The notes beneath the pieces are model-generated. The model saw nothing but the letters and a program-made list of their open reading frames with translations. It did not search any database and was not told the origin of the DNA. A stretch of 64,000 nucleotides of DNA, taken from NCBI GenBank assembly GCA_911728455.2, contig OU452225.1:20494495-20558494 (forward strand), read 5' to 3'. Shown in pieces: positions 12,801-24,800 of the stretch (within the stretch, counting starts at the first letter, position 1; each line of letters opens with the position of its first letter). Source of the stretch: Marthasterias glacialis (Eukaryota > Echinodermata > Asteroidea > Forcipulatida > Asteriidae). The position numbers and the translations under genes are program-made.

Positions 12801-15800
12801 AGTGTTTGACAACGGGCAAGTTCGATCAATGACCAATGGTTAACTAGTGGTTGGTTAGTGACGTACATGTACGTAGTGCATGTGCACTGAAATTGAAGTG
12901 CGAATGACTCTAAATGTGTCACGTCCATGCGACCATGAGAGAAAGGGACATCAACATTATCATTTTTCTGATAACTGGTCCCCTCTGCACTGTGCTTATG
13001 AAATGGCTATTTGTAACCAGTGATGCGACCAACCTCGATAGGCTGGTCTCAAAAAAGTCGACCAGACTAGTCCAACCATCATTGACTAGCATGAGTTCAA
13101 TCAGAGTTAGTGGAACTATGGTTAACTATGGTCCTTGATCAAACTTGCTCAACAGTGACCAAGCCTTTATTGGTCTTAAAAAAAAACACCCCAGCAATAA
13201 GACCTAAATGCACTGATGTCATCAAGTCGCCATCTTGATGTAAAACTATGATGAAACAATGGAAACCGCACAGCTACAGGATGAACGCACAGCGCACAGG
13301 ATCGGCCAATGAGCTACCTTCTTTTGACCTTTAGCCTTACACAAATGACGTCATGTGCATAAGGTCTGTAAAGTTACCGGGTCATTATTGGCTAAAAATT
13401 GTCTCAGCATTCTCTGGGCCTGTATTGGCCAACATTGACCCCGGAATCGGACATTAATGACCAGCCTTTTATTGGCCAATAATGACCCGAGGAACAGATG
13501 TGGTCAATATGAGCCAAGCATTGACCAGGCCTTTATAAAAATGGCCAATAATGGCCTCGGCAGTAGACAACAATGGCAGTTTTTTACTGACCAGTTATGC
13601 CCCCATGAACAGCCAGGTTTTGACAGGCCTGTCAAGGTCAATATGAACCCAACATAGGCAACAGTTACCAGGAGTGGATTTCACAAAACTAGTCCTAACT
13701 TATGACTAGTCCTATAAGTTAGGACTAGTTACTCATCCTAACTCGAGATAAAACTAGTCCTAGTGCTTTGTGAAATCCACACCAGGTCATTAATCAACAT
13801 TAATGAACAGACCTCTAGTGGTAATAATGACCCATCATTAGACAATAATGACCCAATCCTGTAAACAATGATTTTGTTATCGAGTTTTCCACTTCTATAA
13901 TATTGAGCACTATTTCTCCTCACCAGCGAGCCTGTATCCACCCCGCCTCACAGTGACCTTTGACCCGGATGAAGAGATCAAGCTTCAGATGGTCTTAAGA
14001 GATAACTGTACAGATTGTAAATACAGATGGCGTGAAATCGGCAGCGACTACAAATATCCAAACGAAAAACTCTTTCATGTTAATGGTTTGAATGAAACAA
14101 GTATTGTATTCCGCAATTTTTTGTTTCAAAAGAAAGACAGGACAGGATATGTTCAAGTCTTTGTACGAGGTAAGAATAAGAACGTGTCTTGTTACTGTCT
14201 TCATGACTATCTTCCATATAGCAAAAAAAGAGAGCATGCCACTGTAAGATATCTACATGTACTGAAGGCTGTGTTTCAGATGCTCCAATGTGTTCTGTAA
14301 TTATAGTCTAAGACACATTGTACATGTCCACATACATGTACACTGTCCGACAAGGTGTATAATTAAGAAACATTTTTGCAGCCTTAGTAATTGTAGAGTA
14401 TGCAAAACTTGTTACATTTTAGTACGCAGTTTGGAAAAAACTTTTGTTAAAGATTTTGAACTTCATAATGTCAGGAGTGTGATATTTTATTGACTTTTAG
14501 AAGCTGTTTGTACAAGTTTCACCACAACACATTAAAAGTTGTTATTGTTTACTATGTGTAATTTCTCTTTCCGTACTGGCAATCAACAATATCCCATCAA
14601 AATTCTTCTCAAAGATAATAGAAATTCTGACAATTTCAAACACCATATAATAAGTCAGGTTTAGTATTTATTTTCATAAAAACACCAATTGTATTTTTGT
14701 TTTCTGCCTTTGCAATTACTTACAGAGTGCCCATCTGGTTATTGGAAGCCAGAAGAAAGTTGTTCATTGGAATGTTCCATTTGTCTGAATGGGGGGATGT
14801 GCCATCCACGCTCTGGCCAATGTATCTGCCCACCAGGATTCAGCGGAGCGGAATGCCAGAATGGTAAGGTCCCCCTGCCCCTGTCCCCATCCGCTTTGCA
14901 TTCTCTTGAGTTCAAGCCCCCAACCAACCGGACCCAAAAGATCAGCTGTGTGAAATTAACGAGGTGGTCACTTGTGCATAATTTGGATTCCTCATCATGC
15001 AATAGACCGATCCATTAAGCCCCGCCTACTAACATATTGACCAATCACAGCCTTGACAACGCCACTGAAAGTCTGACGAAAGTCTGACACGCTAATATTC
15101 CAATAGAAAAGTAAACAAACTGCCGCCATTGTTCTGACACACAACTGTACTAACTTTTGTTTTGTTTTGGTTTTTCCTATTTCTGGTGGTGCAAATCTCA
15201 CAGCAGTGGTCCCAGTACAGTCGTGTAAAAGTGGTTTAACAGTGTTCCTGTCGGCATTGTTCTTTGGACTCAAGGCACTGCTCAAAAGGCCATGAAACTA
15301 CATCCATACCATTCACAAAAATCATGTACGTGTGTGTATCCGATATGTGTGTGTGGCCGCAACTGAACCACCACTGCGATCATGGCATGAAAGTCGCACC
15401 ACGTGCTGTTGCTAAGCAGTTGCTAAGGTAGACTGGGCTCAATGGATCGGACTATTAGTCAACGTGTCAAGACTTGGCATTGCTGCCAAGTACTGGAAAA
15501 AAAACTGCTTTTGCGTGACACTAACATGTGCAATTTTGTGTTACGCTTGTTACATTACAAAATCTAATTTGAACCCCAAATACGACAAATATTTTCAGAT
15601 TGAAATAGGATATGGGAATCTTTGTAATAGATGGGTTAGAATTTTGTATAAAAAAATTGCACAGTTTCTGGTCACTGTGAGAAATATTTGTCATATTTTG
15701 TTCACACTGCCAACAAGCTTACTTCGATAGACAGTAATCAAATGGTGATATTAGATGCTGGGTTTGTGAGCTGGGCCTAATTTCGTCAAGCTGCTCAAAC

Positions 15801-18800
15801 GCTTAACAACTTTCTGCTAAGCAAAAGTAAGCGGGGAACTTTTTTCAAACTGTACATATGACATGTTAGTTTGGCTGATACCCTTTTTCTGGTAACCACA
15901 ATTCCTAAATGCTTTGTTAATTTTCGTGCTTAAAGCCCCAGCTCAACATTGGTAAGAAGAAAAAACAAATGTTCACAGATTTAGATATACCTAACATGGT
16001 ATAAAGATAACGATGGTAGAAAACTTTCCTTGAAATATTCCTGCCTGAAGTGTTATCGTTTTTAAATGATAAATGTTTTTAAATAATAAATAGTTTTCGT
16101 CTCGGTGAGACGAAAAATTCTGCCTGTATTAACGTGTACAAAAATGCTGAGGGCATTTTTACAACGAAATGAGCTGACATTTTCACTGGTTGGTTTTATT
16201 ACAGATATCTTGATTTTTGCAAAGAATGGAAGCATTTACAGCCAGTTTACCAATGTTGTGCTGGGGCTTTAAAGGCAACTGTATAAAATTGGGTCCAGTT
16301 GAACAAAGTTGCGTCAACACTGCACAGAAAACTGCCAGAGAAAGCTTCAACATAGATTCGCAAACAAACAAAGTTGATTTCAAACATGTAAAATTCATTT
16401 CCGTTCACTTTGGCAGTTAAATTGTTATGGAAAAAAATATTAGCTAAAAAACCAGGATATCCTTGTCTTATTCGAATACCACATGTTCCAACAAGCCATG
16501 ATTTACTTCCTCTTTGCCTTAAAGATAAAGCCCATCACTGTTTTGGGGACAAGTCAATTTATAACTCTAATTCCTTTAGTTTTCAATTAATGCACCATAC
16601 AACCAACCTGTGAAAGTGTCATTGAAGTCAGTGATCAGGTTTTTAGGAAAACAACAAAAAATGGTTGATGTTTCATTAGGGATTTTGTGCACATCAGGTT
16701 TTTTTTTTATTGCAGCAATCAAAATAATCAACTGTTATTCGTGGAGCCTTTAAATGCCGTTTCTCTAACCTTTATTTCAGACTGAACTATTTCTCTTGGG
16801 ATTGGTACCGGTGAACTTTATATAATCCGTGAACTTTCAGATTAAAGCTATTTTTGTTTTAATAATTACCACTGTGTCAAAAAAAAATTGAAGTTTTTTT
16901 TTTAAATAGATTTTTATAAAGGTTTGATCTCAAAGCATATGACTCCAGCAGTTACACTCTACATTGTTACAAAGACGTAAAGACAATCTCTGAAAAAAAC
17001 TTCTTAGAAACACCGTCTGAGACTTGAGTTTTACTTGATGTCTGGTGAAACCCTAACCGCAAGTTCACGTTTCCATTATTCACCAACCTCACAGAGTAAT
17101 TTCCATCAAAGGATTTTTTTTTTTTACCCCCTTCTTTACACATCATCAATTTCCTGTTTTGACTTCCTGTCTGGATCGAGGGAGAATCTCCCAGGCTCAG
17201 ATGGAAGGAATCTCTCAAGTTGCCGTAATTCAATTCGGCGGTGTTACCGAGACATAGTTCAAAACCCATGGCCCTCGTCAGTTTGGGTTTATGTCGGTGA
17301 CTACATGTATAGGTTCATCAGAGATACAAGTGTTGATTTTATTTACATGCAAGAACCTCACTTTGTATGAGACTAGTATTTTTCATATGATGTTTCAAAA
17401 TTGCTGTTAAACTTTGTTTGTTAAATTTCCTTCCGAAAATTAAAACTGAATAAATTGCAGTTTGAAATGCCTTTACTTTTGAGAAGTTATAATTTAATTT
17501 GTTGATTTAAAAGATAGCAAAAAAGAACTTTTTGTTCTTATCAGAAAGCACAATTTGTCAAGATCTTTTGTAAAATTCAAAAAGATTGGTCTCATTTCAT
17601 GTTACTTTTGTTTTTAAAAGCAAGGACCAAGGTTTTTCCTGCTAGTGTATACTTTTCACACAATGGTCTTTTTTTCACAAAATGGTATTTAAAAAAAAAA
17701 AATTGTATGTATCAAGAGATCTATGATAGAGAATTGAATGTACAGTGTATCATTAAAGCAGTTGGTCCTGTGTGTTGTGTAATGCACATAAAAGAACCCA
17801 GTTACAAGAGAAGGGGTTTGCCCCGGTGTTTCTGGCAGTGGCTGCTGAATGCGCCTCAGTACCTTGTAAACCATTACAAGGTGCTACATAAATGGATCTC
17901 GTAATTCAAAAAACTTAAAAATAACATAATAAGCGCCTTGAGTGCCTGATTGTTGATAGATAGTGCGCTATATAAAACTCCGCTATTAATAAAAGATTTG
18001 TTAAACTTTGGAAACTTGTGTATCATTATTCCACTGTATCAATTGGCTCATATACATACAAGCACACTTTTTTATTAATTGCGGTTTGTCAGCATTATTT
18101 GTTGATCTCCCTGCATCGTCACATTTTCTTGAAAGATGCGAAATTGACCATTACCTAGATGAAAGACTGATAGGCCTTTAGTTTGTGAGCTGACTTTCAG
18201 ATTGCTATTTGAAATAACAATAGAAAGTTTGTTAACCTCTACAATGGAACAGTATCCTGTGCTTGTAGTATAGACTTCATCTCCACACCAAGAGGAAACT
18301 ACATGTATTGTCTAACTTTAACTTTCAGGATTTAAAAGTGTCATACAATCTCACCCCTGAAAAGTGTAATATTAGTAAGGCTACCAAAGCGGCATAGCCA
18401 CGGGGGAGCCTGGGGGGCACGTGCCCCCCCACCATAAATTCTCAGTGCCCCCCCCCCCCCAGGTGCCCCCCCCCATGAAAAAAATTTAGATGTAATTCAT
18501 TAAAAAACATAGACCCTGGGCCCCCCCCCCCCCCCCCCACTGAAAAGCATTGAAAAAATCCTGGCTACGCTGCTGGGCTGCGGCTACAGCTACGACTGTT
18601 GCTAAGGGTGTTGCTAAGGGCGTCCTATACTTCATCTTGTGATGACCCGGCATTTCAGCCGTAGCTGTAGCGACAGCCTATTTAACCGTGGAATTGCCCC
18701 CATATCAAGGTTCATACTGTTTTCATGTCAGAGGAGTCATCCCATTGTAAAATTATACGACCCTGGCAAACAAAAGGGAATATTAGTAAACAGGATGTCG

Positions 18801-21800
18801 TCCGAGTTGAAATGATTCAAGCATGTGGTTAATTTTGTAGTGTCACTGTAGTGCCCCACGGCAAAAAGGTGTTGGCAAAGTCGTTTCTGTCTTGTCTTTA
18901 TTCGGTGAATAGGAAACCGGTAATGCGACACGAAAGGCTTGAGGTTTTAGGGTCCCTTTGCAGCGACCCTCGACCTCTGTGACCCTTTTATTGTTCCCCA
19001 AGACATTTGGATTTCTGCCAAGGTAACATTGTCTTGCACCTGGCGTGCTTTTATCCAATAATTGCCCCCACCCTTGCAAAAATAACAGAAAGCATCAACA
19101 GCCCGGAAGACAAAAGCTTCTCCAAACCAACACTTTTTCTTCTAATACCTGACCTTGATTTTGTTCAATCTTTAGTCCATGGACGAAATATCTTTGGTCA
19201 GGAGGGGCAGTACAAATGCAGGGCCTCTGGCAATTCTCATGACGATGGCTGCATTGGGAAGTTATTTTGCCTGCCGGAGCCTTTCGGATGCTCATGTGCT
19301 GCGGGATACAGAGGCATCAACTGTTCCGAAGGTAATATTATTCAGTCATTTTTAGAGGCTAAATTGTCAAGTTTCGTCTGATCAGCAGAATGCGGGTTCG
19401 AGTCCCGGTCGTGACACTTGTGTCCTTAAGTAAGACACTTAACCATTATTGCTGCGTCCTTCGGATGGGACGTAAAGCTGTTGGTCCTGTGTGTTGTGTA
19501 ATGCACATAAAAGAACCCAGTTACACTTATCGCTGAGAGAAGCGGTTTGCCCCGGTGTTTCTGGCAGTGGCTGCTCAATGCGCTGCAGCACCTTGTAAAC
19601 CGTTACAAGGTGCTACATAAATGGCTCCCATAATTAAACAACACAAAAACTTGCCTTAAAAAGAAAATAATAAGCGCCTTGAGTGCCTAATTGTTGGTAG
19701 ATACTTGCGCTTAAAAAGACTCGGGTATTGATAAAAGATTTGTTAAACTTTGGAAACTGTTTTTAATTTCAACTATGCAAACAAGCATATGAAATGAGGA
19801 ATTAGTATAAAACAATGTAATCAGCTAATTCAAGTAATCAGGGTATGCTAGTAACTTTATCCCGCACTAGCTACAATCACCACATGTCTGCTTTCATTTT
19901 CACAAGTCTTGTCCTGTAACCAGTAGCCACTGGATGACTTGTATACACGCAAATGTTTCCCCTGCCTGGAAATGGAAGCCGTGTAAAGACGCCATTGTGT
20001 AAAATTTGAATACCGGAACAAAGGTCACCTGGACATTCCCCTGCTGAGCGTGCATTGATCACACACACACACTGTGTAATGCTTTGTTTCACCCACACAA
20101 AGACAAAACATGGTCTGGAATATTTTGCCATTTTCTGGCTATTTTGGTGGTTTTTGTGTAATCCTGATTCCAAACCTTTGTCCTTTTGTTTCAAGAAGAG
20201 GTTTTGGAGACATTAAGAGGCTTCCACCATTGTTTATTTATTGTACTTTGGTTCAGTGGAGGTAAGTCAGAGTGAACCGGGAATTCAGCCATAGTTCTGT
20301 GTTTAGTGCCACTCCTATGCTGTAGGTAACGGCCGATGTTTTGCAATTCACGCTGTGTGAATTTGACGTTTTCTTGGTAGAGAAAACAAAATGCAAGATG
20401 CAATAAAGAGAATCTTTGTTCTCTTAGCTTTATATTAAGTCAGGGTTTCTTTGTGCCAGTGGTACTCTCAAAGAAAAATGATTCCGGCAATTCCGACAAA
20501 ACAAACTCGCCAGGGGGACGGGAGCAAATAAAAGAATCCTGGTTAGACGTTGTCATTTGTATGAGACTTGAATTTGGAATTATGTGAACGATCTTGGAAG
20601 GCTGATGGTAGCAATGAACTAGCCAGCTGGACCAATTGGGGGAAATTTTTAACTGGTCCTCACTGGTTTGTCAAGTTGCATTTGGCCATCCAGGGTGATC
20701 ACTGATGAGTGCGGACACAGGCTTACAAATGCGATCAATTCTTTGTTGATGTTGTTCCAGAATGCACGGAAGGAAGGTACGGGACAAACTGCGAGGGCGT
20801 TTGCCACTGTGAGAATAACTCCACCTGCCTTGCCGATACTGGAGAGTGTGTCGGGTCATCGTGCCAGGAAGGCTGGTTTGGAATAAATTGCCAAGGTATG
20901 ACATTTAGATATCATAACTTTAGGATTGGGTCATTGTTTTTAAAAGATCTTGATATTTTTGTTTATTCTCTGTGGTTTTTTGGGTCACTGTATTTACTAT
21001 TTGTCTTGAATTGAACATAGGTTTTACTTGGACTAAACCTTTTTTTAAACAAAGGAGGACAGCCACCTCGGAACCATGGAATCCCAATCTGGTGATAGGT
21101 GTGCCCCCCGTCCTTTGGTGAAGTACATCATTACATACAGAAGTCAATAACAAATTATAACTGTGCTAGCTGGTTTGTCACGGGGGAACACCACCCTAGG
21201 TTTTTCTGCAGGATTCCATTTCCCGTCCAAGCTGGTCATAAGTTTGGTCAAGTGTTTTTGAAAGTTGTCTTTCCTTTCTTGTAGTCCAAGGCCCGATGTT
21301 GTATAAGGAGCCGAAACAACTCGACCTCAACCAGATGACTAACATCACCTGCATCTTAAGGAATGTCAAAAACCCTAACGACTCTGATGTCATCCTCATT
21401 CTACCCAACGGAACGAGCATCGAAGCGGATTACTTCATCGAATATGAGACACCAGTCGTGGCTGAGTACATCTTTGTCGTCGTTGCCGATGGGAGGGATA
21501 ATGAGTATGCGTGTGCATACAACAACATGACGCTTCAAAAAGCATCCAACCTCACAGCCTTTGGTATGTATGAAAGGATGCTTATTATTTGTAATGTTTT
21601 ACCCTTACACCGATGTGTGTCTAGCACTGCATACTCAGTACTTTCCCGAGTCCTGTGAACAAAATCACAGGCCTTTTTCCTAGGGTGGGATTCGAACCCT
21701 CGGAAGAGTACTGAGTATACAGTGCATAACACACATCGGTGTATGGGTAAAACACTAGAAAGAATATTCTTTATTCCCGATGCAATAATTAACATCAAAT

Positions 21801-24800
21801 GTAATGCTAACGGATTCGAACTGCCTCTAGCTACCGGGCAGTCTCGGTCGTCTAGTTGGTAAGACATCTGCTCTAGAATGGTGGGGGTCGTGGGAAAGCG
21901 CTGAGTATACAGTGCATAACACACATCAGTGTATGGGTAAAACATTACAAATAATATTCTTTATCCCTGGTGCAAAAATTAACATCTTTCATTATGAAAG
22001 GATGCACATTTCAAGATCAGTCTCTGTCTCTAACCCTTTAGCACTCATACCGCCCAGAAGAGTTCTCCCTTTTACGCTGCTAAACTGCCCGCAACCGCCC
22101 TCGAAGTTTGACAAGTTGTAACCAGAGTGTTACAACACATCAAACAGCCATATACATGTATAGAGCGTGATCTCTATCTAAAAATAGTTCATGGTCCCCA
22201 TAACAAAAAATGAAATGTCTACCCCCTGAGGTTCAAAGGTCAAAAGTCCTTTCACCAAACCAACACAAGCACCGTGTGTGCAACACAGCGAGCTGTTTTT
22301 TCTGTGTGTGTGGATGGCCCGTATTTTATGTACAATGTATTTCACGCACAATGTACACAGTAATGGCGACCGCATTTGTTTTCACTCTAAAACTAAACGG
22401 TTGTTTTTACACAGAATACCATTTTTTGAAAGTATTTGATAGACAGTTTTATGTGAAGAAGTTGTTCTGTAGATAATAGAGGAATTGTATCTTTTTTCCA
22501 AAGTACGTTGTGATAAGTTTCAATCTTTTTCTTTTCATTTTCTTTCTTTGAGATGACAGTACAGTTGAGCAAACCTTTGTACAAAACTTTCCACGTAACA
22601 AACGTTTACTTTGTAAACAAACAGTTTCCTAATTTTAGTTGATCTGTCTTATGTTTCCGACCTCAAAGCTTTGATAAAGCAAACAAAACAACTTTGCAAA
22701 TCTTTCAACAAGGTAATTTCATCCTCTACACAATAAACTAAACTTTGTAACTCAAGAAAATTATCACAACGAAAGTTATCTAAGGATTTCTGTGCTGAGT
22801 AGAAAATCTTGTGAGTTACTGTGTGTGTTCAAGGAGTGAATGACGCAATGTTTAACTGTGCGCAAGTGCTAAAGGGTTAAGTTGTCTTATCCCTCCTCTA
22901 TGTACATTTGGCAACATTTCCAGCGAGTATTTAAACCATTTGAAACTATCTGTTTACAATGTGTGCATGTGTGAACTGTGTGGATGCATGCGGTTACCAC
23001 ATGATGTCATATTGCAGGCTGGCATAGTTTGTCTATCAATCAAAACCACGGTGGATGAAATTGAATGGTCAGACCGTTGGAGGGTTGACTGTGTACTGTG
23101 TAGATACATTCACCACATTATATCATATTGCCGGCTGGCATAGAGTGTCTATCATTCAAAACCACAGTGGATGATGTTGAATGGTCAGACAGTAGGAGGG
23201 TTAATGCTGTGAAATCCCAACAGACTGGGCAAAATCTTGTGCGTTTTCGGACCTTGGGACCTGTCAAAGTGCATGATTTTGTTCCCTTCATATGTTACAG
23301 CAGTGCAAGTGGGAATCAAAGGTTCCTGAAAGTCTTTCAAATATACACGAGACTTGCACTGTCTATAAAGGGTGGAAAAACAGCCCTCTTGTGGCCACGC
23401 CTCTCTAGTTAATCATTTGTAGTGATGTAAAGAGTCTGTAAATCCTTTAAAATTTAACACCCTGGAAGTTAGAGGTGTGGGGCGGGGGAGTGGGGTCTCA
23501 TCTCTGGACCAGTTGAAGACCACTTACTTTTTTTAGGATTTTTCTTCTTTGTTCAATCACACCCCCATACACTTGAGTGGGAATGCACGTACATGTACTC
23601 ATTGTATTCATATTCTCAAGAAAATTCGTGACTCTGGTGTGTCAAGTGGAATTTGGCCGTGGTGAACTTTGAGCATGTACTAAAATGCCACAGTTGTGCA
23701 ATGTGTCACTCAGACCAAATCTCATCTTAAACAAAAGCTGGTGTTGTACTTTCTGTAACAAAAAAAAAGGTAGCACTGTTGTTGATAATCATTTGAGGAA
23801 AAGCCACCTGGGAACCGTGGAATCCCAGTCTGGTGACAGGTGTGACCCCCCGCCCCCCCTCGGTGAAGTACATCAGCACATGCATCAGGTCAATGTAAAT
23901 GATACTGCGGTACATGAAGCTGGTTTGTCAAAGGGGGACACCACCTACAAGATTCAATTAAGGCCAGTCATAAGTTTGGTCTTGTTTTCTTCAAAGCTGA
24001 TCTTTCATTTCTTATAGTCCAAGGCTCGACGTTGTATGAAGAGCTGAAAGAAGTCAACCTCAACCAGACGACCAACATCACCTGCATCTTAAAGAATGTC
24101 AAAAACCCCAACGACTCTGACATAATCCTCATTCTACCCAACGGAACCAGCATCGAAGCGGATTACGTCATCGAATCTGAGATATCAATCCAGACTGAGT
24201 ACATTTATGTCGTCATTGCTGATGCAAGGGATAATGAGTATACATGCGCGGACGCTAACATGACACTTAAAAAAACATTCAACCTCACAGCTTTTGGTAT
24301 GTATAAACTGTTCTGCATTAACAAGTTTGTAATTTGTCAAGATTTCAGGGCCTTTGCCTTTACGTTGTCTCAAATGGTGTGAACTTCCAGATTGTGCAAC
24401 TTGTGCATATTTGAACTTTTGGGACTGCGTGACTGTTGGTCCCTTCACACATTAAAGCAATGCATGCGGGAACCCAATGTTCCTGAAAATGTTTGAATAT
24501 GCTCAAGACTAACGCAGTCTATCCTGTTGGTATGTCCTTGCGTCACATGTGTGCGTATCTGCGGAGCGCCCAAATTTTTTGCTACTTTTGGCTCCAAACG
24601 GGCATACTTTTGTGTGTAATTTTACCCCAAATCACCCATTTTATCGTTCAAAGACATTTCTTGTGACAAAAACTTCAAATTGCGAGAAGACATTAGTCTT
24701 TGAAGAACAGATGTAAAAGCCAAGTCCACTTATTACACAGTTCTTGAATTCGTCAAAGAAAAACTAGCTCATTGCAGGTCCTGTGGGTTTCTGGCCATCA

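Noticed and set aside
23685..24017. Open frame through relic FN3 b up to the exon 8 acceptor
   Set aside because: No clear acceptor or FN3 tryptophan; similarity to exon 9 is partial and frame-shifted. Treated as a fossil.
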